Of a DNA stretch of 50,000 nucleotides, positions 12,445 to 23,339 are shown one piece after another (positions within the stretch are counted from its first letter, which is position 1; every line of letters starts with the position of its first letter). The stretch covers positions 107,463 to 157,462 of the forward strand of contig MNCI01004506.1 of assembly GCA_015680685.1 (NCBI GenBank). Direction: 5' to 3'. The position numbers were made by a program, and so were the translations under genes. Origin of the DNA: Gnetum montanum. Taxonomy: Eukaryota; Streptophyta; Gnetopsida; Gnetales; Gnetaceae. Under the pieces are notes generated by a model that was given only the letters and a program-made list of their open reading frames with translations, did not search any database and had not been told where the DNA came from.

Positions 12445-13619
12445 TGATGAAGTAGTTACTCTAATTATTAGAGTGGTTACTTTAGTAGTTATTCTAATTA
12501 TTAGAGTGGTTACTCTAGTAGTTGCTCTAATTATTAGAGCAGTTACTTCCAAGTCTATAAATACAGTGCCTCGGTGCACAATTGGGGGAGAATGTTTTTA
12601 GTATTCAAGTAGGGAAACTCTTATAGTTTTCCCATTCAAAATTTAGAATGTTTTCCAAGTGCTCGTAATAGGAGTTCTAAGTGTGGATGGATCTTTATTC
12701 AAGCATTGATGTACCTGAGCATAACATTGTGTTGGCAATAAAGACGAGCTCTTTGATTCATCATTGCAGCACTTGAGATTTGTTTTCTTACACATTTCTT
12801 TTATTCTATTTTCTTATGCATTTATTTTATTTTATTTTATTTTATTTTATGCACTTTACATTCATGTTATTAGTGTAGCAATTCATTTTGATCAATTAAG
12901 AAAATTGTTAAATTACACAAGCATGACCCCTTTGAGTATATGTGTGACACTTGGTAGCTCAAAAATGATTAGCATTTGACAACCCAGTAGTGTTTGCACA
13001 AAGTTCAGGATGTGTTTGGGAAGTGGAAATGGTTACCTGTGTCAGGCTAGATTAGATCATATTCTACTTAGCAATTAATTACTCTCACTTTCATTCTTAT
13101 TTACTTTGCTTTTATTTACTTTCATTATTAATTATTTATTGTTGTCTATCTAGATAATATTTTCTTTATCATCAATTACACTTTCTATTGCTAATGCGGA
13201 ATGAGTACTACTTAATCACGAACATTTAAGTGTAACTACTTGGTAACCCAATAGCATATCTAGTGGTGCTCAAGTAATGTGTGCTTGAAAATCCTAGAAG
13301 TAGTACACGAGGTCCAAGATACATATGGATGATTAAGGATAGATGCTCATCGCACTTAGGATAGCTTAGATTTTACTTTATGTTGCCTATTAGCTCAATC
13401 AAGATTTTTTCCCATTTTCTCTGGACTAAACCATACACCTTACTCTGGACTAAACCATACATGATAAAAAAAATACTAGTCTAGGTGGTAAGATAGCAAA
13501 CTATGATCAATGTATAATTGTCTAGGTGCCACAACTAGTCCATCCATGGAGTTTGACCAGATTGTGCATACACACTCATATTTGTATGGTTGAGCGTAGG
13601 GGTACCTCACCACTCATCA
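12445..13619 (+). repeat. 3' LTR of the gag-only gypsy element
   Basis: 1,175 bp, aligned end to end with 6733-7897. It has TATA at 12555-12564, AATAAA at 12737-12742 and an extra (TTTTA)n expansion near 12825-12850. Near 13400-13470 a short segment is altered relative to the other LTR. Confidence 0.85.
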
Positions 13620-13860
13620 CTTTACCCAATCACATTGGTTAGTTTTTGGATCTTAGCCTTAAGGTCTAATTTTTCTTTCTTATGATAAGAACATTCATAA
13701 TTAAGAACTATAATTTTCATTTCTTTGACATGTAAAACATCTTTCATTTCAACACATAATCTTTGAAAAGGAATAACTTCATAGCAAAATATCCCATACC
13801 TTTTTTCAAAGGAAATGCTGTTATTTGACCTTTCCTTATTGTTTAGTTTGTCATAATTTT
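13620..13860 (-). pseudogene. Upstream gag-like fragment of the copia-like element
   Basis: Minus-strand reading gives a charged, leucine-containing stretch (KKEKLDLKAKIQKL) that stops at the nested insertion boundary. It continues, in element order, at 6732. It is probably coiled-coil gag sequence. No diagnostic motif is visible, so the call rests on position and strand. Confidence 0.4.
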
Positions 13861-14020
13861 TATCAACATTATGGGGATATTCTCCTTTATTTTTGAATGT
13901 AAATAAGGGAATGAGAGACTTACCTTTGGGACCAATGTGATATAGGATTTGACCACAATAATTGATGAAGCAGATTAGTGTCTATATCAAGATGTGTCTA
14001 ATGTAGATAGTCCTTTCGTC

Positions 14021-14034
14021 GCTCCAATACCACT
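14021..14034 (-). other. Primer-binding site, Met-tRNA type
   Basis: On the minus strand AGTGGTATTGGAGC abuts the inner end of the 5' LTR. It matches the initiator-Met site TGGTATCAGAGC with two changes, and sets the element's strand. Confidence 0.7.
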
Positions 14035-14057
14035 TGAGAATCATTGAACTTAGAAGA

Positions 14058-14082
14058 NNNNNNNNNNNNNNNNNNNNNNNNN
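14058..14082. other. Assembly gap (25 N)
   Basis: Twenty-five unknown bases lie directly beside a G-rich tract. Single unresolved bases also occur at 18106, 35928, 39063 and 45436. Confidence 0.95.
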
Positions 14083-14121
14083 GGGGGGTTGTTGGTGGGG
14101 GTGGGGGTGGGGCAGGTGATC
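14083..14121 (+). other. Potential G-quadruplex tract
   Basis: Four runs of four or more G within 32 bases, two separated by single T. By the usual pattern rule this is a strong G-quadruplex candidate. It sits in the LTR near its inner edge. Confidence 0.6.
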
Positions 14122-15199
14122 AATAAGTTTCCAAAATAAAAATTCATTAAGACAAAGCACAAACACCAAATTTAAATGATTTTCCAACTTTTGTAGTCCA
14201 CATTTAGGGGGTAGTTTGCAAGAACACCTTTAGAGTTTGTTCCTTCCAAAATGTGATTTGAAAGGTATCACATCCTGTACAAGCTCTAAGCTTCACTTTA
14301 GAGTGATTTGATGTTACAAATCCACTCAACCTCGCAAGGTCCTGACAAGCTTAGAATGTGGTTTTTAAGATTGCATAGCCTTTACAACTTAAGCTCTACT
14401 TTAGAGTGTTGTGGCTTTACACAAACACTTAATTTTGAAGGATCTTGACAAGCTCAAGCAATATGCCTTCCCACAAGAAGCAAATCAACCTTGTAGGGTA
14501 ACAAAAGAGAACAATAATCATAAGGAATGAATGCAACTAAATTTTTTGATCCTTGTACTTAAGGTACAACTCACTCTGATGAATTACAATAGACAAAAGA
14601 TTGTATAGTGAGGAGAAACAATGATTACTTGATGATTACAATTGATAGCTCAAAATCTTGCACACTTTCCAATGAGAATGAAGTATTATTATAGCCAATA
14701 TGTTTTTTAAACCATCTCAGAATTTGTGCAATGGCTAATTAACGATCATTGGAGATGTCTTCTTTGAGACTAAGATGTCTTTCTGTAATGGACCTTCATT
14801 CTAGAAAGATGTCTTCTTTAATATTGAGATGTCTTTTTGCTTCAGACCTTCATTCTACAAAGATGTCTTATTCTCATGAAATATGCCTTTCTATCCAAAA
14901 AGACTTCTACTATTTTCCAGAGACGTCTTCTCCTATGTTGCCTTCAATTCTAACATCTTCCTTCTCTTGGAGATGTCTTTCTCTAGCTTCATTTGCACCT
15001 TAAAATCTTTGTTTCTTGTCCACAATCTTGCACTTCCACATTTTTCTCAAGTTCTTAATGATGTCAACTTTGCTTGTGAGTCCTTGGATCCTTGAGTTCT
15101 TGTCCATGTTCTTGTCCTACAAATACAACAACCATATAAACACACAAACATCCTTGTGCTCCATTTTTCTCAATGTTTTGTCATACCAAAAGATCAACA

Positions 15200-15305
15200 G
15201 TTATTCCAATACCTACTAGTATATCCCTTTTTTAGTGAGAGTAATCAAGAGATAGCCTTCAAATATGCCTAAATAAAATATACAATCTCTTAATTTTTAG
15301 GATAT
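15200..15305. repeat. Tandem ~165-bp repeat, right remainder of unit 2
   Basis: After the target duplication GTTAT (15200-15204) the words ACCTA, TTTTAGTGAGAGTAA, CCTTCAAATATGCC and AATAAAATATA match unit 1 at about 1871-1950. This shows where the repeat was split. Confidence 0.6.
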
Positions 15306-16160
15306 TTTTGGCAATTTTGGACTTTCAAACATTTTTGAATTTAATTAGACAACTTTGTCTAGCTTGTATCCTAAGACTTTTAGCCCATAACATTTATGCT
15401 CCATAAAGAGGTAAATAAAATAACATTTCTTATTTGAAGGGTTTTGACTCCTACATTTTAGTGTAGAAAGCCCAAAGTAGCCATGGAAACACTTGAAGAG
15501 GGACATGGGATGAAAGGTGAATTAATTTTCTACAAGATGGATTCTTTAAAATTGAAAAATAATTTTTCTATATTTTATATTTTGGTAAAATATAATCCTT
15601 ATACACTTTTTGAATACTTGAACTACCTTCATATTTATATAAATAAATCATAAAGTATGATAGATATGAAATTTTTGTCTATTCCATTTGGATCGTGATA
15701 TTGCAAGGATTAGTTTTCCTTTTGGCATGTACTATATGTTTAGAAAAAATTAATGATATTAGATATTAATATTTTATTTAATTATTATTTTTAACTTTAA
15801 TATTTAATTTGATAAAGTTCAAATGTGAATATCTTTATTTCTAAATGTTTGATTGAGATGAAACAAGTATGATAGAAATCATTATTTTGTGTACTATTTT
15901 ATGATGCAACTAGTAAAATTTTTTAACATCTATATTTTTGTAGCTATGAAAATATTTATTTTTTTTAAATAAATTTTATTTAATTATGTATATGAGTAAT
16001 ATGAAATTTTGTTGCACTATATTACTCTATTATATTTATGCTTCTAATTCATAATTTTTATCTATTTTATTGCTTTCTTTTGAATTAGTAAAACAATGTT
16101 AAATTCATAACTTTAGGATGTTGTAGCATATATATTTGTTATTTATAAGATTTTATAGAT
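15306..16160. other. AT-rich stretch, nothing recognised
   Basis: Long A/T runs with scattered stops in all frames. No repeat, LTR edge or protein motif is apparent. Confidence 0.5.
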
Positions 16161-17060
16161 AATTATTAGGGGTGTTATAGAAGTACTAGTGCTTATGATG
16201 TCAGCTAGTGTTGGTACTCCGTAGCACTCTAAAACTTGATAGTACATGGCACTAGTGCTCATGGTGTTTGTTGGTGGTAGTACTTCTTATTGGTAAAAGT
16301 TTTGGAGAAATTTTCAATTGGGTTGTAGGTGTTGGTCAATTGGGATGTGGGTAGATCAAGACAACGATAGTGGCATGACATGTAGATAGAGTAGCAATAG
16401 AGAGGCATGCATGTAGAGTAGTAATGGGGCAAAATGAAAGTAGAGTAGTGGTATAGTAGCACATAGGAAAAGTAGTGGCAAAGTAGAATGTAGGGATTGT
16501 AGTGATGGTAGTAGTGCAAGCATGAAGAAGGCATGTGATAATGGTTCAATCTTAGAACAGGTCTCTAAGACACTTGCAGCTTGGTTGTGATGTAGCATTG
16601 CCATGCTAAGTTGGTGCCTCATAGTCCTACTAGTTTTTATTATGGTCTAGCCCTAATCCTTAGGGTTGGGGAAAAAGTATTATTATTATTATTTTAAAAA
16701 TAAATTTTATAAAATAGTATTTAAGTATGATGTTTCACCCTTATTTCATGCACATAGTAAATTGGTGTTGGTGGTTATCATGTTGAGGCTTAAAAATTTG
16801 GATTATAGACTAAGGGGTCATGAGTTTGATTGTAAGCCCTAAATTTCAACTCTTTTATTTTTTTTTATTTTTAATTTTTAAAATTTAATTTTAAATAAAT
16901 TAATTATCATGCTTATCAAGAATCACAATATCTCCCAAACCATAGGCCAAATTGCGATGAAATTAGTATTGTTGGAATTATTTTGGAGAGTACTATGTGT
17001 TGAGCTCAATTAAACTTCACAATCTTGAACTTGAAACTCACTAAAAGAAAACATATAATA
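16161..17060 (+). repeat. VNTR-bearing dispersed repeat, copy 1
   Basis: Two units of about 45 bp (16200-16290; AGTGCTTATGAT, GTAGCACTCTA) lead into a GTAG/ATGG-rich degenerate array (16340-16560). Next come a GGGGTCATGAGTTTGA motif at 16815, an A/T-rich spacer, and a conserved tail at 16931-17010 (ATCTCCCAAACCATAGGCC, then GATGAAATTAGTA and TTGGAATTATTTTGGAGAG). The same order occurs at 34000-35870 and, inverted, at 46640-45100. I know of no coding function. It may be part of a long LTR U3 region. Confidence 0.55.
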
Positions 17061-17259
17061 TGAGGTTAATTTAAAATAATTAATTGATTAATTAATTAAA
17101 TGTACTTTAAATTTTTGAACTACCCCATCTTTTTTTAACTAGGAGTGATTACTATCCAATAAACTATCTATATTATGATAAACTTCCACCTAACTAAGAT
17201 TGATTTTTTATATAAATTACAAGTAGGGAAAGAGATAACTAAGATTAGAAGAAGATAAT

Positions 17260-18133
17260 TGATGAGTGGCAGGTATCCCTACACTCAACCATACGAAATG
17301 AGCGTAGCACGCACAATCCAGTCGAACTCCGTAGACTAAATGCCTAAACGCCACAAGGAACACTTGGGGTTAATTAATCATTGTCTTCCCAGACTTACTT
17401 GTTGTTGTCACGGTGTATGGTTAAGTAAGTCCGAGGTATATGATTTTTTTGGTCTTTTATGATTTTCTCCTATGCTAAGAGGTGAAGGGTTGAGAGGCTA
17501 AAACTAACTCTAACTACAACACTAAGTCCTAGCGTTAGCATCCGTTCCCACTTGCCGTACAAACCCTAAACTATGCAACTGTGGCTACCAAATGCTAATC
17601 ATTACTAGGATCACCACATGTAACGCACGTGCTCGAAGTGGTCATACTGAGGCACTTAACTAACCTAAGTGTGATAAGCATCTGTTCCTTGGCTAACCGT
17701 ACACATCCTTGGATGCTTGTAACCAAGTCATACTTATCGCACGTTCTAGGAGTTTAGGGTGAGAATGTCTAATCACGATGAGTAGCTGATTCCTTGATTA
17801 GCCGTACACATTCGTCAATGCTCGTAATCAAGTCATACTCATGTCACACTAACAATAAGTAATAAATAATAGATAATAAATCCTATCCATGCACTGCAAG
17901 GTTTATCCACAAAGCTCATCTTTATTGTCGTACACAACTTGCGTTCAGGTACAAAGCTGCTCGAATAAAGATCCGTTCACTTGGGGACTCCTACTATGGG
18001 CACATGGAAAAATTCTATCTCTAGAGTAATTAAACTGCCAGAGCTTCACTACTTCTAGCCTAGGATGAGAAATGAAGGGAGTGCTGCCTCTTATTTAAAG
18101 ATTTGNTCCCACATGAAGAGGAGCTTCAAATCA
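17260..18133 (-). repeat. Lone gypsy-type LTR
   Basis: On the minus strand it ends CTACACTCAACC-complementary sequence and CTCATCA, like the LTRs at 6733 and 12445. It shares their internal block (AATAAAGATCCGTTCA and the AATAAAGATGAGCT poly(A) region, complement at about 17914-17980). A TATA-like TTTAAATAAG lies at about 18090-18099. There is no primer site on its inner side and no polypurine tract on its outer side, so it looks like a solo LTR. Target duplication could not be matched. It keeps more CpG than the other LTRs and may be younger. Confidence 0.65.
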
Positions 18134-20083
18134 TCTCTAGTTTTCAAGCTATAAAAGTAGGTAATAATTCTCATTATAAATAATAATGAAATAATGAACA
18201 ATTCAATATGAATGAAGTGAAAATTTTCTTTCTTATTTCTTGTTTCATATCTTATCTATTTGAGCTACTACAAATTTCTTAGTTTAGGTGCTTTTTTTTT
18301 ACATTATTATAGAAAAAAATCTCACAATTGAGCTCTCCCAACATGAATTTCTAAGCCTTAATTCTTACAAATTTATTTCACAATATTCTAATGAAACTTT
18401 CTCACATTCTCATAAATAGTTTTCTTAAATCTCATAATCCTATCTACCAGAATTTTTGACAAATATTTGAAGAAGAAGAAGGTAATTTCATGCATCCAAA
18501 AATGCTAAATTTTAGTTTTATTATATTTATATTTTATGTTTTTTTCAGCTCAATTATAATCATGAACACTTTTGATATAGGTGTTTGATAAAATTTTTGA
18601 AGGTTTCAAAGCCCTTTAATTTATGAATTTTGTATATGCTTTTTATTTCACCAAGTAGATCTAAACTTGTGAAGGTTTGTTTTTTGTAGAAAAGTCAAGG
18701 TAATTTATGTTTAGAATTAATGTAGTAGAATCAAGGACATTTAAGATCATGTTGAATCCCTTTCTTATTGATAAACTCTTATTTAATTAAGCCTCCATTG
18801 TGAGGAATGTTTCAGCCTATGATCTTTATAAGATATTATTTGTTAATTTGGAAATCTAGAATGAAAAAATGCAATGTTCTATATTTTTCTTATTAATTTC
18901 TTTACATGTTTTACCAAAATAATTTTAGTAATTGAGTTGGTTCTGCTCAAAGTTTGGTATGAAAATTGACAACTAATAGATTGATTAACCTATGTGTAGA
19001 CTATAAATAAAAATCAAGAATCATGTAGTTTTAGTCAACCTATTAGCTTCATAGATTAACTAACCTTAAGGTTAACCTACCTGTGAGTAAGCAAGAGTTA
19101 GACAATAATGAGCACTTGTTAGGTTGACCAACCTTGGAAAGCATTAACCTTCCTGAGAGTAGGAATATATGAATAGGCCAAAAAGGTATACTTATCAGCT
19201 AAATGAACATTGGGATAGGTTGACTAAACTGACTACAAAAGAATCTTAGGAGGAAGAAAAAGAAGAAGTTGTAACGTTGATCATCTAGACCCATAGGTTG
19301 ATTTACCTAGGCATAGGTTATCATATCATGATAATGCTAGCAAAATAAAAAGATTTTGAAAACTTCAAAATATAATCATTATCTAGATGCTTGTAAAATA
19401 AGAGCATAAAAGTATAATGTCAAGAGTCTAAAGGAGACACATCTAATAGACAAGCAAGAAAATAATAATCAAGTATTATTCATATTTAATGCAATTGTTT
19501 GTGAAGAGGCTTTGGTGATCCAATATTAAATCTTGTTTGTAATTGTACTTAGTATGATTATTCTTATTATCCCTACCTCTTCTTGAACCTTGTATTCCAA
19601 CTGAATGTACTTGATCTTTTGAGATTTATAAGAATCATTCAAAACTTTGTAAAATCATAAATTCTTATATGTGGGTGATTATTCACACTAATGATTAGCA
19701 TTAATGGAAGACTGGAAATCCACAAACCAATGATGAAGGGAGATTGAAGATCCTCAAGTTAGCGTTGAATACTTTCATTGAAGTAAAATAGAACTAGGGG
19801 AAGAGAAGACATATGATACTCCTATGAGTGAACTAAACCCATACTAAACCACTATAAATCTATTGTGTTCATTTTTTGTTCTTTTTCCTTTCCTTTTCTT
19901 TCTTTATTCATGAATAGCTTAGATCATGGTTTCATCAATGTTATTGGTTAAAGGTGAATTGATTCATGTGAAATCATAATTTTTCTTGATCAATGAATTT
20001 TTGGAATCCATGTAATTTTGATTTATGGATAAATTTTTTTATCATGATATTCATCCCCCTATAGAGTGTTTTCTTGATGCACA
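18134..20083 (+). repeat. Probable 5' LTR / leader of the plus-strand copia element (left edge uncertain)
   Basis: The right edge is supported: GATGCACA at 20076-20083 is followed by a decayed Met-type primer site. GCTATAAAAGTAGG near 18150-18165 is TATA-like. Between 18960 and 19330 there are about ten copies of AGGTTGAC or GGTTAACCT words. No 3' partner LTR exists in the window because the element is cut off in its reverse transcriptase, so the left edge cannot be fixed. Confidence 0.4.
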
Positions 20084-20085
20084 TA

Positions 20086-20097
20086 TGATATCAAAGT
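20086..20097 (+). other. Decayed Met-type primer-binding site
   Basis: TGATATCAAAGT differs from TGGTATCAGAGC by three transitions (two G to A, one C to T). It sits about 110 bp before the first recognisable gag codons, as expected for Ty1/copia. Confidence 0.55.
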
Positions 20098-20198
20098 TGG
20101 TCTCTTAAGTTTCAAACTAACATTTGTCAAGAGATGTGCTTGTTTATCATGTTTATTTTAAGTGCACAATCTACACACAAGCCTTTACTTTTTGATGG

Positions 20199-21760
20199 GC
20201 TAAACTACATCTATTGAAAGACAAGGATGAGGTGTTTTAAACAATTCTTAGACTTTAAAATTTTACCTCTAATAGAGTATGGATACTTAGACCCTACAGA
20301 GATTTACAAAACTCTAAGTTAAAACTCCTAAACTAGATAACTAAATAAGAGCAAGTGGATAGATGAAGAAAAGAAAGTGCATGTATCAAATGCTAAAGCC
20401 ATGAATGTTCTCTATTTTTCCTTGTAACCTAAAGAGTTCATCTGTATTGTTTGCTACAAAACTAAGAAAGAGATTTTGAATATTATTGAATCCACTCAAG
20501 AGAAAATCTCTATGGTGAAGTAGGCTGACTAAAATTATTAATCATAAGCTTAAGTATCTTAAGATGAAGGAGGATTAGATTATCAAAGAATAATTTCTTA
20601 GAATTAATGAAATTGCCAATGATCTAAAAGAACATGGGATAGACTTCCCTAATTTCAAGATTTACTAGAAATTCTTGCGTAGCCTCCCTAAGAGATTTCC
20701 TACAAAAGTGAAACTATATTTAAAGTTAGAGACACATACATTGTGATGGTAGATGAACTCCAAGGAAATTTGGAGATTTATTAGTTATCTTTACAAGAAG
20801 ATAGTAAATCTAGATTCTCAAAGAAAAATATTACTTTAGAGTCTTCAAGGGATAGTAAAGAAGAAGATTTAGATGATCATAATAAAGAAGGCATGACCAT
20901 TTTAACAAGAAATTCTAGCAAATTATTTAAGAGAAACCTTAGATGCAAATTACCCATAAGTAATGACAAGAAAAAAAATAAGAAGAATGACATCCAATGT
21001 TATCATTATCATGGCTATGGACATGTTGCTTTAGAAAGTCCTATAACTAGAAGAAAAAAATGTAGCAAACTAGACTTTCAAAGGAATGAAAGCCCTCACT
21101 TGTACTTGGGATGAAGAAAAATTTATTATGATAGATGAAGAAGATGATCAAGACTACAAACTTGTACTTATGATGGCTAATGAAGAACATAATTAGCCAA
21201 ACCTTCAAGATGAATTAAAAGAAGATGAAGATGAGAGGTATGAATCTTTACTTACTACATTTGAAAAATAGCAAAATTCTTACATTAAAAATAAAAGTAA
21301 ATTACATTAATAATATTTGAAATTAGAATAATATACAAGTATTTCAACTTATAATATTTGTGGAAAATGCAAATATTGGAAGTAAAAAATTGATGATGAT
21401 GAAAAAGTGATGCATGATAAAAAAAGAAAAAGTTAAAACTCTCATAGATAAACTTGTGAAGGCTCAAAGCACAATTAGTGATTATGCTACAACTATAGAA
21501 ACCCTAAGAAAATCTCTATAAAAATTCACTAAGGACAATGATACACTTAAAGTCATGATGAAAAGCTTGAGAAAACCAATAGAGCATATGAGACTTAGAT
21601 ACCATCCATTAGAGCAAAGCTAGAAAAAACCTAGTAAGTGGAACTATCTTCCAAGATTTGAAGTTATTGTAAAGAATTCAAATTTTCAATGTCATTATTG
21701 TAAATATTTTGGACAAATGAAATACCACTAGATAAGTGGTTTTGAAAGCCTAACATGAAA
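20199..21760 (+). pseudogene. Ty1/copia gag (decayed, two zinc knuckles)
   Basis: Capsid-type protein of an LTR retrotransposon. FDGLNY near 20200 marks the usual N-terminal gag motif. Helical gag sequence follows, with many stops, then a Lys-rich segment and a zinc knuckle at 20998-21040 read as CYHYHGYGHVALES, in which two Cys have become Tyr and Ser. Downstream are an acidic stretch (EEDDQDYKLVLMMANEEH), a coiled-coil-like region (21420-21600, for example LVKAQSTISDYATTIETLRK) and a second knuckle-like CHYCKYFGQMKYH at about 21690. Two knuckles with an intervening coiled coil resembles the SIRE-type gag seen inverted at 5838-6732. Confidence 0.7.
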
Positions 21761-21879
21761 AGGTCAAGTACCTTTCAAAATTCAAAATTGAAATGGAAGA
21801 AGTTGTGGATTATAAAAGGATAAAATCACATGGCATCCATGAACACCACCTCTATGATAAGAAAAAAAATACTTTTTAG

Positions 21880-22150
21880 TACCTCAATAATGGATGTTCA
21901 CATCACATGACAAATAAATTTTCAAAGTTAGAAAAATTTACTAATGCGACTATAACATTTGGTGATAATGGAAAATATCTCATAAAAGGTAAGGGTACCA
22001 CTAAAGGTAAGTCATCCATCAAACTTAATAATTTGTACTATATAAATATATTACAACACAATTTTTTGAGCATAATTCAATTATGGAACAATGGAAAACA
22101 GATGTATTTAAAGTTAATCATTGCATTTCAAGGACATAAAAACTAATGAA
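21880..22150 (+). pseudogene. Ty1/copia protease region (decayed)
   Basis: Aspartic protease that cuts the Gag-Pol polyprotein. YLNNGCSHHMTNK starts the domain where the family has a D-S-G catalytic triad followed by CSxHM. Here the Asp and Ser codons both read Asn, so the catalytic residue is lost. FGDNGKYLIKGKG and the NLLSI-type end (HNFLSIIQLWNNG) complete the domain. The open frame 21907-22146 is uninterrupted apart from this missense damage. Confidence 0.7.
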
Positions 22151-22239
22151 ATCAATTTTGTTTGAAAAGGATTAGGAAATTTTTATATTTTTTACAATTA
22201 TGATTTCTCTAACTATGATATTCACTATTTATTAAGCAC

Positions 22240-23260
22240 ATTAGAAGATAGCTATCTTTGGCATTTGAGGCTAGCATATCTAAATTTTGAAAGTGTATTG
22301 GTGTTATCTAGAAAGCAAATTGTTGATGGTTTTCCACCAATACAAAGCAAAAAGAACAAGGTACATGATACTTGTTAAAAGGTTAAGAAAAAGGAATTTT
22401 CATTTTAAGATAAAAATGAAATATCTACCTTTATGCCTCTTGAAATTCTACATATAGATTTGGTTGATCCAGCTAAGACCATCACTATAAGAGGAAAGAA
22501 TATTTTATGATTATGGTTGATGATTATTAATGTTTTACCTATATTTCACTAATAATGCATAACAATGAAGTTTTTCATCACTTCAAGAATTTATGTATTA
22601 AGGTAAGAAGAGAAAAGGGATATCTAATAAATACTATTTGAAGTGATCATGATGGAAAAATTCTAAAATCAACTAGTTGCTAAATTCTATGATTTTGAGG
22701 ATAACACCCATTACTTTTCTTCTCCATGAACACCTCAACAAAATAGTGTAGTTGAGAAAAGAAATGAAGTCATGCAAGAAATGACTAAAATAATGTTGCA
22801 TGAAAGAAATCTTCAAAAATCATTCTAGGAAGAAGCTATAACACTATTTGATACATTTTAAATTGTATCTTAATTAGACCTTAGACAATGAAAACATCAT
22901 ACAAACTATATTATGGTAAAAAACTAATGGTAAGATAATTTAAATCTTTTGTATTAAGATGTTTTATTTTAAAAAGAAAATAAAGGCAAAGAAATTTGAT
23001 AGTAAAATATATCATGATATTTTTCTTGGATATTCAACTACTAGTAAAGCTTCTAAGGTATTTAATAAATAGTCTCTTATGGTAGTAGAAATGGTTCATG
23101 TTATTTTTGATGAGTCTATTAATAGATCAAATGATGATTGTGATGTTGACAATGTAGAGTTTGTTAGAAATTGTATAGGTAATAAAATAGAACCAAATAG
23201 AAGATCAACTAGTACTAATAACGAGGATGATAAAGAAGAGAAACAACTATACTCTTTTTA
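22240..23260 (+). pseudogene. Ty1/copia integrase (decayed)
   Basis: Enzyme that inserts the element's DNA. A GAG-pre-integrase segment (YLWHLRLAYLNFESV...IVDGFP, about 22250-22340) is followed by a broken core: HIDLVDPA (22450), SDHDGK (about 22640) and YFSSP.TPQQNSVVEKRNEVMQEM (about 22712-22790). All three expected acidic positions are still recognisable, but stops interrupt every part. A further frame (23079-23261) corresponds to the acidic linker before reverse transcriptase. Confidence 0.7.
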
Positions 23261-23339
23261 GCCAAAGTATCATAAAAATGATTCTCTCAAATAGTTTTTA
23301 AGTAATATTTATGATGACATTAGAACTAGAAGAACTTCT

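Larger units (their letters stand above)
6733..13619 (+). mobile_element. Gag-only gypsy-like LTR retrotransposon (TR-GAG type), nested
   Basis: It consists of LTRs 6733-7897 and 12445-13619, a primer site at 7899-7916 resembling the Asp-tRNA site of Tat/Athila elements, gag at 8069-10270, a 2-kb region without recognisable pol, and a G-rich purine tract just before the 3' LTR. Total length is 6,887 bp. LTRs, primer site and gag without pol fit the TR-GAG class of non-autonomous element. It sits inside the gag of the minus-strand copia-like element. The flanks CTTAT (6728-6732) and CTTTA (13620-13624) are only a weak target duplication (3 of 5), perhaps eroded. Confidence 0.85.
2033..15199 (-). 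mobile_element. Non-autonomous copia-like LTR retrotransposon, split by a nested gypsy element
   Basis: The element reads right to left: 5' LTR 14035-15199, primer site 14021-14034, decayed gag-like coding sequence (13620-13860, then 6732-5838), a plant transposon-protein-like region (5182-4272), a polypurine tract at 3083-3096 and the 3' LTR 2033-3082. Flanking bases ATTAT (2028-2032) and GTTAT (15200-15204) form a 5-bp target duplication with one mismatch. Without the nested 6.9-kb element at 6733-13619 it is about 6.3 kb. I see no protease, integrase or reverse transcriptase, so it was probably mobilised in trans. The copia assignment rests on the Met-type primer site and the gag zinc-knuckle and coiled-coil style, and is moderate. 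Confidence 0.75.
14035..15199 (-). repeat. 5' LTR of the minus-strand copia-like element
   Basis: Partner of 2033-3082. It includes a 25-base assembly gap (14058-14082) and an expanded G-rich tract (14083-14121) where the other LTR has only GGAGGGGG. The AGATGTCTT-rich tandem units lie at 14750-14990. It ends CAACA at 15199, directly followed by the target duplication GTTAT. Confidence 0.8.

Noticed and set aside
6728-13624. Good target-site duplication for the nested gag-only element
   Set aside because: CTTAT and CTTTA agree at only three of five positions, so this is offered only as weak support.
17255-18140. Target-site duplication for the lone LTR
   Set aside because: Bases left of 17260 (ATAAT) and right of 18128 or 18133 (AATCA or TCTCT) do not match, so none is claimed.
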